Below are positions 1 to 7,891 of a DNA stretch of 53,917 bases, piece after piece. This stretch comes from Candidatus Bathyarchaeota archaeon (lineage in GTDB: Archaea; Thermoproteota; Bathyarchaeia; 40CM-2-53-6; RBG-13-38-9), in NCBI GenBank assembly GCA_026394315.1, contig JAPKYM010000212.1:1-53917 (forward strand), written 5' to 3'. The translations under genes were made by a program, and so were the position numbers. The notes beneath the pieces are model-generated. The model was not told the origin of the DNA and ran no database searches. It saw nothing but the letters and a program-made list of their open reading frames with translations. The stretch's first letter is position 1, and every line of letters begins with the position of its first letter.

Positions 1-1681
1 CATATCGACGAGTTATGCCAGCACGCCCTTTGGCTCGTATGATTTTGGCACCAGCGTGTAATCCGAGCATCTCTTGTTGCTTTGCCATCCACATTGCCAT
101 ACGTAAGAAGCCTTTCTTGGCTTCTCCGTAGTAGTCAGTGCCGAGAACATAGGTTACGCCGATCTCAGGAAATACAAGTATTTGACGATCTTTCTCTTGC
201 CATTCAGGCACGTATACCAGTTGTAGAGATGAATCACTAGATTTTGGCGGGAAGAGCGTCTGGCTTACCATGTATGCCAGACGAACCATCTCTTTACGCT
301 GAACAGAAACGTAGAGGGTGCAATGGGGAGTGAATATTGGATTATCACCCATCGTTCTTTCAACAGCTACTAGGGGTGCCCGTTCTAAGTACTTGTGTAG
401 CTCCGCAATTGTTTGAGGCAGATTTCTAAGTATCTCCCGTTGACGAGGGTTGAGGTTTTTCTGTTGAACTGCTGGGCTACCGACGTAGACTGTTAAGTTG
501 GCACTCCTGTTCTTCACAGTTGAGGTGAAGTTGTAGTTCCCAAAGTTTGTCTTGGTTCCGTGTTCTTCCGCCATGGATCTGACAAGTTTCTCATCGAGGA
601 ACGTGACATTCGAGCGTTTTCTTAAAGAGTTGACGGCCTTCTTTACTTCGTCGAGATCGACTCGTACTTCAGATACCTCAACCGGCTTCGGAATTAGAGG
701 CTCAAGATATTCTCGGAAGAGTATTATCTCATTTATCCTCTTTTGTACTTCAAAAATCGGTCTAGTCGTGTTTATACTATAACACGCAACAAACTGGAGT
801 ATCTCCTTGAAGAAGGAAGTCAGTTGTTCCCTCTCTTCCTCTCTTCGATCTTCTGAAACTTCGAGACCTGATGGCGATCCTATGAGAAGTGTCAAGGCTT
901 CTTGATTGCTCAGACGTCTGTCTACAGTCTGGCTGTTCTCGTCAGCCTGAAGAAAGAAGATAAGTTTTATTCTTGTTGTGCCAACGAATTTCTCATTTCC
1001 ACCGATCCACCAAGGATCTAGCATGAAGTGACCTTCTTCACGTTGACACTTGTGTAATAACTCTTGAAGACGAGGACTTATCTTTGAGAGTTCAGTCTTC
1101 AGATAGAATTTGCGTTCGCAAGCTTGAGTTGATAGTCGACCCTTTTCGCCACCCAACTGTTCTACAGCAAATAAGTCGTTTGAGTGTATTCTTGCTCTCT
1201 CCAGGTCCAAAAGAAGGAAGGCGTGAGTTGATTTTCCGCATCCACGACTGCCAGCCAGCATTATTCCCTCGCCATTTATGTCTACCAAAGCACCGCGCAA
1301 AAGGCTGACACGTTTCTGATCTAATGATACATCCATCACTATACGTAGCCCGAGATCTCGAATAGCCTCGTAACTTCGCGGATTAAACACTATACCTGTC
1401 TTAGTTTCTGGATGATAGTGGCTAGCAACCTCAACTTGCGGCGTCTGGGTGATTGCATAGATTATTCCATGTGGCCTTAGATTGTGATCGTAAGCAGCAG
1501 GATACCAGTTTTCTTTCCAGAAAGCATCTAGATTGCTATCGTTGGTTCGGAGTTGGACAATTATTCCATTAATGTTGACATTCCATATGTATAGTGAATC
1601 GTATCCTAGAAATCGTTCGGCTAGCTTAGTAAGCTCCTTGATTCTGTGCAGACCGATTATTTTGAAAGCAGTTTGTGACAA
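1..1681 (-). CDS. PEP carboxykinase (ATP)-like protein with an extra N-terminal kinase core, 3' end outside window
   Basis: One frame stays open for 560 codons from a TTG at 1681 to the window edge, so the C-terminus is missing. A TGA lies just upstream in frame and TTG is the first usable start, preceded by an AAGGGGAAAG stretch. Residues 381-545 resemble the N-terminal domain of ATP-type PEP carboxykinase: VKNRSANLTVYVGSP, TPHCTLYVS, PEWQEKDRQ, TDYYGEAKKGFLRMAMW and LHAG, which in the E. coli enzyme comes just before the P-loop. PEPCK interconverts oxaloacetate and PEP. Unusually, residues 120-250 already hold a HprK/PEPCK-like kinase core, with a P-loop GSRGCGKST at 144-152, a SND at 167-169 and an ERKFYLKTEL segment. 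The protein therefore seems to be kinase core plus PEPCK. The expected second P-loop would fall just off the window. Confidence 0.7.
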   Translation of the reverse strand, partial: MSQTAFKIIGLHRIKELTKLAERFLGYDSLYIWNVNINGIIVQLRTNDSNLDAFWKENWYPAAYDHNLRPHGIIYAITQTPQVEVASHYHPETKTGIVFNPRSYEAIRDLGLRIVMDVSLDQKRVSLLRGALVDINGEGIMLAGSRGCGKSTHAFLLLDLERARIHSNDLFAVEQLGGEKGRLSTQACERKFYLKTELSKISPRLQELLHKCQREEGHFMLDPWWIGGNEKFVGTTRIKLIFFLQADENSQTVDRRLSNQEALTLLIGSPSGLEVSEDRREEEREQLTSFFKEILQFVACYSINTTRPIFEVQKRINEIILFREYLEPLIPKPVEVSEVRVDLDEVKKAVNSLRKRSNVTFLDEKLVRSMAEEHGTKTNFGNYNFTSTVKNRSANLTVYVGSPAVQQKNLNPRQREILRNLPQTIAELHKYLERAPLVAVERTMGDNPIFTPHCTLYVSVQRKEMVRLAYMVSQTLFPPKSSDSSLQLVYVPEWQEKDRQILVFPEIGVTYVLGTDYYGEAKKGFLRMAMWMAKQQEMLGLHAGAKIIRAKGRAGITRRY

Positions 1682-1931
1682 TACTGTCTTTCCCCTTGAA
1701 GATCATCATATTCTTTGGTTTCTGTTTTCACTCTAGTTGGTCGGCATTTACCATTATAGGCTACTTGCGGCGTCCGAGCTATCCAAATGAACGAGCCAAA
1801 GAACACTCCATCAAATATGAAGATTTCCATACAGACCAGAGCGAGCCCACTGCTTTCGCTCCCTGCCCAACTTACCATTTTGCTGACGTGCGCAGACACA
1901 AATGCTATGGTTAAGAGTCTGCTATTAATTG

Positions 1932-2849
1932 CTAGGCTGCAAGTCTACGGATTCTTTGGATATTAGTGATATCCGTTCCGCGTCGATCTATTGGTGTCTC
2001 CAATATCAAAGGCAGTTCTCTAATCGTCCGATCATGAAGAATTGCTCGGAATCCTTCATGACCTATGCAGCCTAAACCTATGTGCTCGTGCCTGTCGATC
2101 CGCGAAGCCAAATCACCTTTAGAGTCGTTAATGTGTACTACTTTGAGTAGAGCCAGATCCACTGTATCTCGAAGCATAGACATCGTTCCTTCTACGGAAT
2201 CTTTGTTTCTTAGATCATATCCAGCCGCAAAGGCATGGCACGTATCAAAGCAAATGCCAACATGAGACTTCACAACATTGTCAATTATTTCGCGAATGTC
2301 CTCAAATGACGACCCCATACTATTTTTCGTTCCTGCAGTATTCTCAATCAGTATTGTCGCCTTACTTTCGGATGATTCTATAGCCAAGTTTAGCGCATTG
2401 ATTAGCCTGTTGAGGCCCATCTCTCTCCCTATACCGAGGTGGCTACCTAGATGTGTTACAATGAACGGGATTCCCAACTTTCCACATCTATTCAGCTCCT
2501 CTAGAAGGGCTCCGATAGACTTCTTGTAGACTGTTTCTCTGGGAGAAGATAGATTCGCTAAGTAGGGCATATGAGCAACTACTGGAAAGATTCCAGATGT
2601 TGACACTTTTTCTTTGAATCGAATTATGTTTTTGGGCTCAAGCCGTTTGGTCTTCCAACTTCTAGGATTCCTCGTGAATATCTGAAAAGTGTTGCATGTC
2701 TTCTCCTGTGCTCTGTCAACAGCTTGATCAATTGTTCCCGTGATCGAGATGTGTACACCACATTTTATCGGACTGTCAGTCCAATTGCCAGGTGCATTGG
2801 GCTTAGATGATGTAACAGACACAGTGGAAGTCTCGGTAACGTCGCTCAT
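1932..2849 (-). CDS. nfo: Endonuclease IV (AP endonuclease)
   Basis: This 305-residue protein matches the endonuclease IV family, which cleaves the backbone 5' of abasic sites in base-excision repair using a trinuclear zinc TIM barrel. Visible landmarks are GVHISITG near the start, VAHMPYLANL, VTHLGSHLG, ILIENTAG, GICFDTCHAFAAGYD, VVHINDSKGDLASRIDRHEHIGLG and ILETP near the end. These supply the His, Glu and Asp zinc ligands expected for the family. The first 25 residues are Ser/Thr-rich and may be an overextended start; a later start near SPIKCG is possible. It is a separate unit on the minus strand. With endonuclease III at 5.6 kb it gives the window two base-excision-repair enzymes. Confidence 0.93.
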   Translation of the reverse strand: MSDVTETSTVSVTSSKPNAPGNWTDSPIKCGVHISITGTIDQAVDRAQEKTCNTFQIFTRNPRSWKTKRLEPKNIIRFKEKVSTSGIFPVVAHMPYLANLSSPRETVYKKSIGALLEELNRCGKLGIPFIVTHLGSHLGIGREMGLNRLINALNLAIESSESKATILIENTAGTKNSMGSSFEDIREIIDNVVKSHVGICFDTCHAFAAGYDLRNKDSVEGTMSMLRDTVDLALLKVVHINDSKGDLASRIDRHEHIGLGCIGHEGFRAILHDRTIRELPLILETPIDRRGTDITNIQRIRRLAA

Positions 2850-2922
2850 TGTCGCTGTAACAACCTAGATGTTTACTAGTCAATCATTATTACTAGACAG
2901 ACTGGAAAAAGGAGTATGTGTC

Positions 2923-2940
2923 CTGTCAATCGCGCGCGCT
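2923..2940. repeat. CTGTCAAT plus CG-alternating motif, copy 1
   Basis: The sequence CTGTCAAT followed by a CGCGCGCGCT run lies between ridA and nfo. A near-identical copy (CTGTCAAT, one A, then CGCGCGCT) occurs at 28019-28035 in another intergenic region. Function is unknown, and two copies could be chance. Confidence 0.3.
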
Positions 2941-3072
2941 TTCCCTACAATTCTGACGGAATGCCACTGTAGACTAGGAATCCTGCTACTCGGAATACAG
3001 AGGCAAGAAGAATAATGTGTTGTGGTGATTAGAGATAGTTACTGTCAAACATCAGGTACTGTATGTCCTGCT

Positions 3073-3462
3073 TCACTCAGATCCTATGCAGGCTATTGCG
3101 TCTATCTCTATGAGCAGTTCCTGTAGGGGGAGCTTTACTATTACTGTTACTCTACCGGGTGGATTTACTGGGAAGTAGGTTTTGAAGACTTCATTCATGC
3201 CCGAGAAGTCTTTTGTGTCAGTCAGATAGACTGTAGTTTTCACCACGTCCTTCATCGATGAGTCTGCCGCTTCCAGTACTGCCTTGATGTTCTCCATTAC
3301 TTGGGTTGTCTGCTCTTTGATTCCTCCTGGCACTAACTTTCCATTCTTGTCGAAAGCAACAAATCCTGCTACATAGACAGTGTTTCCCACTTTGACACCC
3401 TGCGAATATGGAGCTGCTGGAATGGGTGCCTTGTCCGTTTTGATAATGACCTTGTCCATCAA
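3073..3462 (-). CDS. ridA: RidA family enamine/imine deaminase
   Basis: The 129-residue protein has the normal length of the RidA/YjgF/UK114 family, which hydrolyses reactive 2-aminoacrylate and related enamine/imine intermediates released by PLP enzymes. Diagnostic pieces are APIPAAPYSQGVKVG near the start, TTQVMENIKAVLEAA in the middle, and RVTVIVKLPLQELLIEIDAIA at the end, containing the conserved Arg and the C-terminal Glu/Asp-rich strand. The protein is cytosolic and usually trimeric. The start could be the first or second of two adjacent Met codons. It stands alone on the minus strand, so the context adds little. Confidence 0.93.
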   Translation of the reverse strand: MMDKVIIKTDKAPIPAAPYSQGVKVGNTVYVAGFVAFDKNGKLVPGGIKEQTTQVMENIKAVLEAADSSMKDVVKTTVYLTDTKDFSGMNEVFKTYFPVNPPGRVTVIVKLPLQELLIEIDAIACIGSE

Positions 3463-3643
3463 AACTCACCGAGGCTGATTTACAGAGCCAGACTATTTAT
3501 GCCTTGATGAAGCATTGAACTTTTGCCATTGTTCTTGCTATGATCTAGCCATCACAAGAAAATTGTAGGGGAAGCCAATGAGTCAAAATGGTTTTCCGCA
3601 GGGTGTGATTTGAATATTAGTTGAAAACGCGCGTCTGCCTACC

Positions 3644-3921
3644 TCATTCTAACCTCTTGATTATGTGATAACCAAATTGGGTTTTTACAGGTTCTTGGGT
3701 TGTCTGTCCCTTTTCTAAGGTAAACGCAACCTTTTCAAATTCCTTAACCATTTGACCTCGGTTAAACCATCCGAGATCACCCCCCGTTTCTTCGACGAAC
3801 ATATAGAGACTTCTTTCGCAACAGCGGAGAAGTTCTCACCCTTACCAAGCCTGTTTAGAACCTGCAGAGCCTCAGAATGCTTCTCAATTAGGATATGTGC
3901 ACAATGAACCTTGTTGCTCAT
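3644..3921 (-). pseudogene. Parvulin-type peptidyl-prolyl isomerase, frameshifted
   Basis: The N-terminal frame (3921 down to about 3786) encodes a small parvulin/PpiC domain: CAHILIEKHSEALQVL, then [12 protein letters not shown] and SSKKRG. It then leaves frame at a run of six G (six C on the plus strand, 3780-3785). With one additional G the protein would continue as [20 protein letters not shown], then [12 protein letters not shown], and stop at 3644-3646, giving a complete single-domain parvulin of about 92 residues. Such short stand-alone parvulins are known from Thaumarchaeota. The residues after the shift are fully conserved, so either the mutation is very recent or one base of the homopolymer was miscalled. 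Confidence 0.75.
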
Positions 3922-3980
3922 TTCTGAGACTTCCTAACAGCGAATCATTGCTTTAATAGTGTATTCATCATGCGAGGGGG

Positions 3981-4145
3981 CTAGGTTCTTTTTGCTATTA
4001 TTATTGCTTCCTTCCAATTGTCGACTTCCCGTAGAGAATCAAGCATTCCAACAAGAATATTCCAGATTATCTTCTGGACGAATTTGTTCAATTTTATAGT
4101 TCTACCGTCAACCTTTATCTCCAGTTTAACAGCTTCAGTTCCCAT
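3981..4145 (-). CDS. Very small conserved-looking protein, function unknown
   Basis: An open frame of 54 codons runs from an ATG at 4145 to a TAG at 3981-3983. An in-frame ATG at 4157 would add four residues. The product begins MGTEAVKLEIKVDGRTIKL and continues LNKFVQKIIWNILVGMLDSL with a Lys-rich end. This reads as a beta-hairpin followed by an amphipathic helix. I have an impression of similar short archaeal proteins (a strand pair, then FVQxII...GML), but cannot name the family. It lies between the parvulin and the divergently transcribed gene at 4230, with about 85 bp between the two starts for shared promoters. The frame on the opposite strand looks low-complexity and hydrophobic, which favours this strand as coding. 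Confidence 0.55.
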   Translation of the reverse strand: MGTEAVKLEIKVDGRTIKLNKFVQKIIWNILVGMLDSLREVDNWKEAIIIAKRT

Positions 4146-4229
4146 TCTTTCCAACATCCTTCAGATACTACCCCTAAAGGTTAGATCTAACTTTAAGTTG
4201 TTCCTAGATACCGACTGAGGAGTGACTTG

Positions 4230-4517
4230 GTGCAAGTCTTGAGACTTCGATCAAAGCTCAATATCAGGACGGCCTCTGCCGCGGTAGAACTCTATAACAA
4301 GTATAGGAGTCCAGAAGTGACAGCGAGACTGATTAGTATTGACGCCGCAGGGATAACATTGCAGTTCGAGGGTACCTTCTGTAATACTTGTGGGTTTATG
4401 GACTATTTTGAGGACTTCATCTTTGAGGTAAAGAGACTAGCTAGCATTAATATGAGGATCGACTATGTTGAGGAGAAAGCCTTTCAGACATTTGTAGTAA
4501 GGTACTTAGCTGAATAG
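4230..4517 (+). CDS. Conserved-looking small protein with a CxxC motif
   Basis: This protein of about 95 residues starts at GTG 4230, seven bases after a GAGGAG at 4217-4222; TTG at 4227 is the alternative. It has a mixed alpha/beta look and one striking segment, FEGTFCNTCGFMDYFEDF, near residues 47-64. The CNTCG pair could bind a metal or be redox active. I do not recognise a named family. It lies 24 bp upstream of the deoxyhypusine synthase gene on the same strand and is probably co-transcribed with it. Confidence 0.7.
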   Translation: MQVLRLRSKLNIRTASAAVELYNKYRSPEVTARLISIDAAGITLQFEGTFCNTCGFMDYFEDFIFEVKRLASINMRIDYVEEKAFQTFVVRYLAE

Positions 4518-4541
4518 AAGCCGAAAGTGTAGGCGTCGCTC

Positions 4542-5621
4542 ATGGTGGAAAAGAGAATCATTCCCATCAATATTTTGCCGCATATGAAAGTGACTGAGCT
4601 AGTAAGCGCTTACGGAGAGTCCCACGCATACAATGCAGGCAGACTCTATGAAGCGTGTAAGCTCTATGAGAAGATGCTTGATGAAGATGCTACGATTGCA
4701 CTTACGTTGGCAGGCGCTATGACACCTGCTGGAATGGGTGGTCCAATAATTAACCTAATGAAGAACGGGTTCATCGACTTTCTAGTATCTACGGGCGCAA
4801 ATCTCTACCACGATCTACATTTCGCCTTAGACCTCCCTCTGTACCAAGGAGACTTTAGAGCTGATGATATTGAACTGCGGAAGAAAGGGATCGTCAGGAT
4901 ATACGACATATTCATACCAGATGAGACTTTACTAGGGACCGACCGGTTTCTCAAAGAAATCTTTCGTTCAGTCAAATTGAACAATCCAATCTCGACAGCA
5001 GAACTCCATCGTATGATCGGGGAAGTTGTATTGAATAGAGCCCAGCGGCCAGACCTGTCGATAGTTGCTCAAGCTGCAAAATACGACGTGCCTATTTACA
5101 CATCTTCTCCTGGAGACTCCTCAATAGGCATGAATCTTAGCGCAGCAAAAATGAGCGGTAGCACAATTACCGTTGATCCAGATCTTGACGTCATGGAAAC
5201 AACCGCTATAGTCTATGCAAGTAGTAAGAATGGAGCCATAGAAATTGGTGGCGGCTCACCTAAGAACTTCTACCTTCAAACACAACCTCAACTATCACAA
5301 ATACTAGGTATGGATGGTGGGGGACAAGACTTCTTGATCCAGATAACGACGTCCTCGCCCCAGTGGGGAGGGCTCTCAGGCGCAACATTCCAAGAAGCGA
5401 TCTCGTGGGGGAAAGTTAACCCACGTGAACCAAGAAATAATGTGGTCTTATACGCAGATGCAACGATCGCTGCGCCAATACTCTTTGCATATATTATGTC
5501 GACAAGAAAAGGAAAAGCCTTGAAGAGATTGTATGCACAAAGACCCAAGCTTGTTGAGGAACTTCAAAGGGACTACGACAAAAAAGATGAAACAAGGAAC
5601 GTCAAGATGCAGCTTCCCTAA
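4542..5621 (+). CDS. dys: Deoxyhypusine synthase
   Basis: The 359-residue protein belongs to the deoxyhypusine synthase family, which transfers the aminobutyl group of spermidine to a lysine of translation factor aIF5A using NAD. Family landmarks are LAGAMTPAGMGG, FLVSTGANLYHDLHFAL, PIYTSSPGDSSIGMNL, EIGGGSPKNFYLQTQP and AISWGKVNP. The lysine of SWGK corresponds to the catalytic lysine that forms the enzyme-intermediate imine. A YADATIAAPIL segment follows, as in the eukaryotic enzyme. The start at ATG 4542 lies 24 bp after the previous gene. Its C-terminus overlaps the preferred start of endonuclease III, so the three genes at 4.2-6.3 kb look like one transcript. Confidence 0.93.
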   Translation: MVEKRIIPINILPHMKVTELVSAYGESHAYNAGRLYEACKLYEKMLDEDATIALTLAGAMTPAGMGGPIINLMKNGFIDFLVSTGANLYHDLHFALDLPLYQGDFRADDIELRKKGIVRIYDIFIPDETLLGTDRFLKEIFRSVKLNNPISTAELHRMIGEVVLNRAQRPDLSIVAQAAKYDVPIYTSSPGDSSIGMNLSAAKMSGSTITVDPDLDVMETTAIVYASSKNGAIEIGGGSPKNFYLQTQPQLSQILGMDGGGQDFLIQITTSSPQWGGLSGATFQEAISWGKVNPREPRNNVVLYADATIAAPILFAYIMSTRKGKALKRLYAQRPKLVEELQRDYDKKDETRNVKMQLP

Positions 5622-6330
5622 GACCTTCAGACTCATTAAGAGGATGAACCGACTTGTTGACCAAAAGTTAAAGACAGCGCTACAAGAAGCCGCTAAGAAC
5701 TCGACCGTTGACCCATTTAGAGTTTTAGTGACAACAATTCTATCGCAGAGAACAAGAGATGAGAATACACGTAAGGCTTCAGATCAGTTGTTCTTGTATT
5801 ATCCAGATGTGCGGAGTTTGGCCGGCGCAGACATCAAGCACGTCGAAGATTTGATTCGCCCGTCAGGGTTCTATCACGTAAAAGCCCGTTCAATAATTTC
5901 CGCATCGAAAGTATTGGTCGAGAACTACAATGGCAAAGTGCCAAGAAGCCTTGACAAATTGCTTGAACTCCCATCTGTAGGCCGCAAGACAGCCAATTGT
6001 GTTCTAGCCTATGGCTTCCAGATACCCGCAATTCCCGTGGACACTCACGTACATAGGATTTCGAATCGACTAGCTATAGTCAAGACGAGGACACCTGAGC
6101 AGACTGAACATCTCTTAAGTGTAAAAGTTCAAAGGCGCTATTGGCTTGATCTAAATGAAGAGTTTGTGAGATTCGGGCAAAGAATATGCAAACCCGTAGT
6201 CCCTGAATGTCCAGTGTGCATACTGAAACAATGCTGCTGTTGGTATCGAAGGCATCTAAGAGAGCGGATAACGCAGAAGGCTAGAGGGAAGGCTTCCAGA
6301 GTGAAATCTCACCCTAAAGGTAGTCGCTGA
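5587..6330 (+). CDS. nth: Endonuclease III (bifunctional DNA glycosylase/AP lyase)
   Basis: This HhH-GPD glycosylase removes oxidised pyrimidines and nicks the abasic site. The helix-hairpin-helix LPSVGRKTANCVLAYG carries the catalytic lysine (GRKTA), and the catalytic aspartate lies in PVDTHVHRISNRL. The C-terminal cysteines (CKPVVPECPVCILKQCC) keep the C-x6-C-x2-C-x5-C spacing of the [4Fe-4S] cluster. I chose ATG 5587, which overlaps the dys end by 35 bp, because the TFRLIKRMNRLV helix upstream of the next Met (5644) looks like the family's first helix. The Lys/Arg-rich tail after the cluster may help DNA binding. Its 3' end overlaps the convergent RPA gene by 17 bp. Confidence 0.9.
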   Translation: MKQGTSRCSFPKTFRLIKRMNRLVDQKLKTALQEAAKNSTVDPFRVLVTTILSQRTRDENTRKASDQLFLYYPDVRSLAGADIKHVEDLIRPSGFYHVKARSIISASKVLVENYNGKVPRSLDKLLELPSVGRKTANCVLAYGFQIPAIPVDTHVHRISNRLAIVKTRTPEQTEHLLSVKVQRRYWLDLNEEFVRFGQRICKPVVPECPVCILKQCCCWYRRHLRERITQKARGKASRVKSHPKGSR

Positions 6331-7867
6331 TAAGTTTTCCATTTTCTTCTCTTAGCCCTTCGCCACTGATAACTTCAACAACAGTAAGACCTGTAGAAGA
6401 CATAATTACTTCTCCAGTGGACTTCGACTTCGGTTGTATCCCCACAACTCTGATCTTCGCCCCAGCCTTGAGACTTGCAGCCCTTTCCGCAAGATCTCTC
6501 CACAATGAGAGCCTAGCTCTACCGCTACCATCCGTCAGCACCAATGTTGCGACCTTTACATTTTCATTACTTCCGACTTGGACATTCCTTAACACTACAT
6601 CCCCTGAAACTACACCCTCAATAACCACGGGACGAGAGAGATTGCTGAGACTACCAAGCATAACTGGCTTGGGACAACTTGGCACCTTCATTCCGACTAC
6701 CTGTGGATTGCGCGTTAACTTACCAACCCCTCCAACACTCACAAAGAGTTCTCCACCTTTCTCCTTTGCAAGAGCATCACCTACAAGAATGATCTCGTCC
6801 ACATGCACTTCATATACAAACTCCGCCAGCTTGTCCCATAGAAAGAGCCTTACGAGGCCTGTTTCGTCTCCTACAAGTAGAGTTCCACAGCGTCTCGTCC
6901 CACCATCCATTCCCGAAAATTCTCTAATCCCACCCACTTCCACAACTCTGACAAGTAGTGATAGACTCTTTCCCTGTTGAAGATTCTCAATCTTACAGAA
7001 TTTGGGTAGTTTCATTTTTAGATACAGTGGCTTCTCTTTCAGTATTGATGTGATACTGTTATTCCCCAAATGCACTTCTGGTTTGCCTAACATGTCTGCC
7101 TTTACACGTCCACCTATCACCTGCAAAGTGTCGCCCCTTTTGAGATCAATCAGTCCTTGGGCCTTTTCGTTCCAAGCAACGATATTGATTGCTCCTGTCC
7201 CGTCTGTGATTGTTGTCTTAAGGAAACTTCCCTTTTGATCTTCTTTGCTGAAGGTCGAAAACTTAGGCGGTGACTCTACAACCCCTATGATACTTACATC
7301 GGCATCATTCAGTCTTAATTCTTGAAGTTCTGTGAAAAATTCGAAGATATCTGGATAGTCATTATTTCTGGAATCTAGGGGTAAGACCGTTATCTGGCAT
7401 CTGTCTCCTCCGTTGAACTCTGGGATCCCAGACATGCCTTCACGGGTGTATCCGTGTGCAAGCCGAATCAGCCTCCCTTGGAGTTCCCCTACTGCCGTTA
7501 CCTGCTCAGCTTTGCTGTTCCATAATACGCACTTCATCCTTCCAGTCCTATCACCCAAGACTAGCCTGACAAGTTTCCCTGGGGTCCCATCTTGCTTTCG
7601 AAATTCTTGGAGTGGCCACTGAGCGATGACCCTTCCTGTCAGTGTGACATCATTCAGGTTAGTGACTACATCAGCTATCTTGATCTCACTAAAGGTCTTT
7701 CCATCGACTCTTACAAGTAGATCTTGGGCTACGAGCCTCGCGGCTCCTTCATCAGAAAGTAAACCTTGTGCTTCCGCTTTTTTTTTCTCTAGAAGACCTA
7801 GTACCGATTCCCTTGACAGATCCGACCTTTGATCGAGGATCCTTTTTACTATGTGCTCAAGACTCAT
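6314..7867 (-). CDS. Replication protein A, multi-OB-fold single-stranded DNA-binding protein
   Basis: The 517-residue protein resembles archaeal RPA. Repeated OB-fold units are visible: VTLTGRVIAQWPLQEF ... LVLGDRTGRMKCVLW (about residues 70-120), VSIIGVVESPPKFS ... ITDGTGAINIVAWN (about 190-240), a third ending LLVGDETGLVRLFLWDK (about 330-350), and a fourth with VVIEGVVSGDVVLRN ... LVLTDGSGRARLSLWRD (about 410-460). The recurring D(G/E)(T/S)G...LW signature is typical of these folds. No zinc-finger motif is seen, unlike some euryarchaeal RPAs. It would coat ssDNA at forks together with the PolD subunits encoded nearby. It follows the HDAC-family gene by 24 bp and may share its transcript. 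Confidence 0.88.
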   Translation of the reverse strand: MSLEHIVKRILDQRSDLSRESVLGLLEKKKAEAQGLLSDEGAARLVAQDLLVRVDGKTFSEIKIADVVTNLNDVTLTGRVIAQWPLQEFRKQDGTPGKLVRLVLGDRTGRMKCVLWNSKAEQVTAVGELQGRLIRLAHGYTREGMSGIPEFNGGDRCQITVLPLDSRNNDYPDIFEFFTELQELRLNDADVSIIGVVESPPKFSTFSKEDQKGSFLKTTITDGTGAINIVAWNEKAQGLIDLKRGDTLQVIGGRVKADMLGKPEVHLGNNSITSILKEKPLYLKMKLPKFCKIENLQQGKSLSLLVRVVEVGGIREFSGMDGGTRRCGTLLVGDETGLVRLFLWDKLAEFVYEVHVDEIILVGDALAKEKGGELFVSVGGVGKLTRNPQVVGMKVPSCPKPVMLGSLSNLSRPVVIEGVVSGDVVLRNVQVGSNENVKVATLVLTDGSGRARLSLWRDLAERAASLKAGAKIRVVGIQPKSKSTGEVIMSSTGLTVVEVISGEGLREENGKLISDYL

Positions 7868-7891
7868 GATGCTGGATCCTCGTCTGTATTC

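Noticed and set aside
1657..1899. 80-codon minus-strand frame upstream of the PEPCK-like gene
   Set aside because: Composition is unlike neighbouring proteins, it overlaps the preferred PEPCK start, and no family is recognisable. It is most likely a chance frame in a 250-bp gap.
4018..4218. 66-codon plus-strand frame
   Set aside because: It is antisense to the small gene at 3981-4145, and its hydrophobic Ser-rich product looks like a shadow of that gene.
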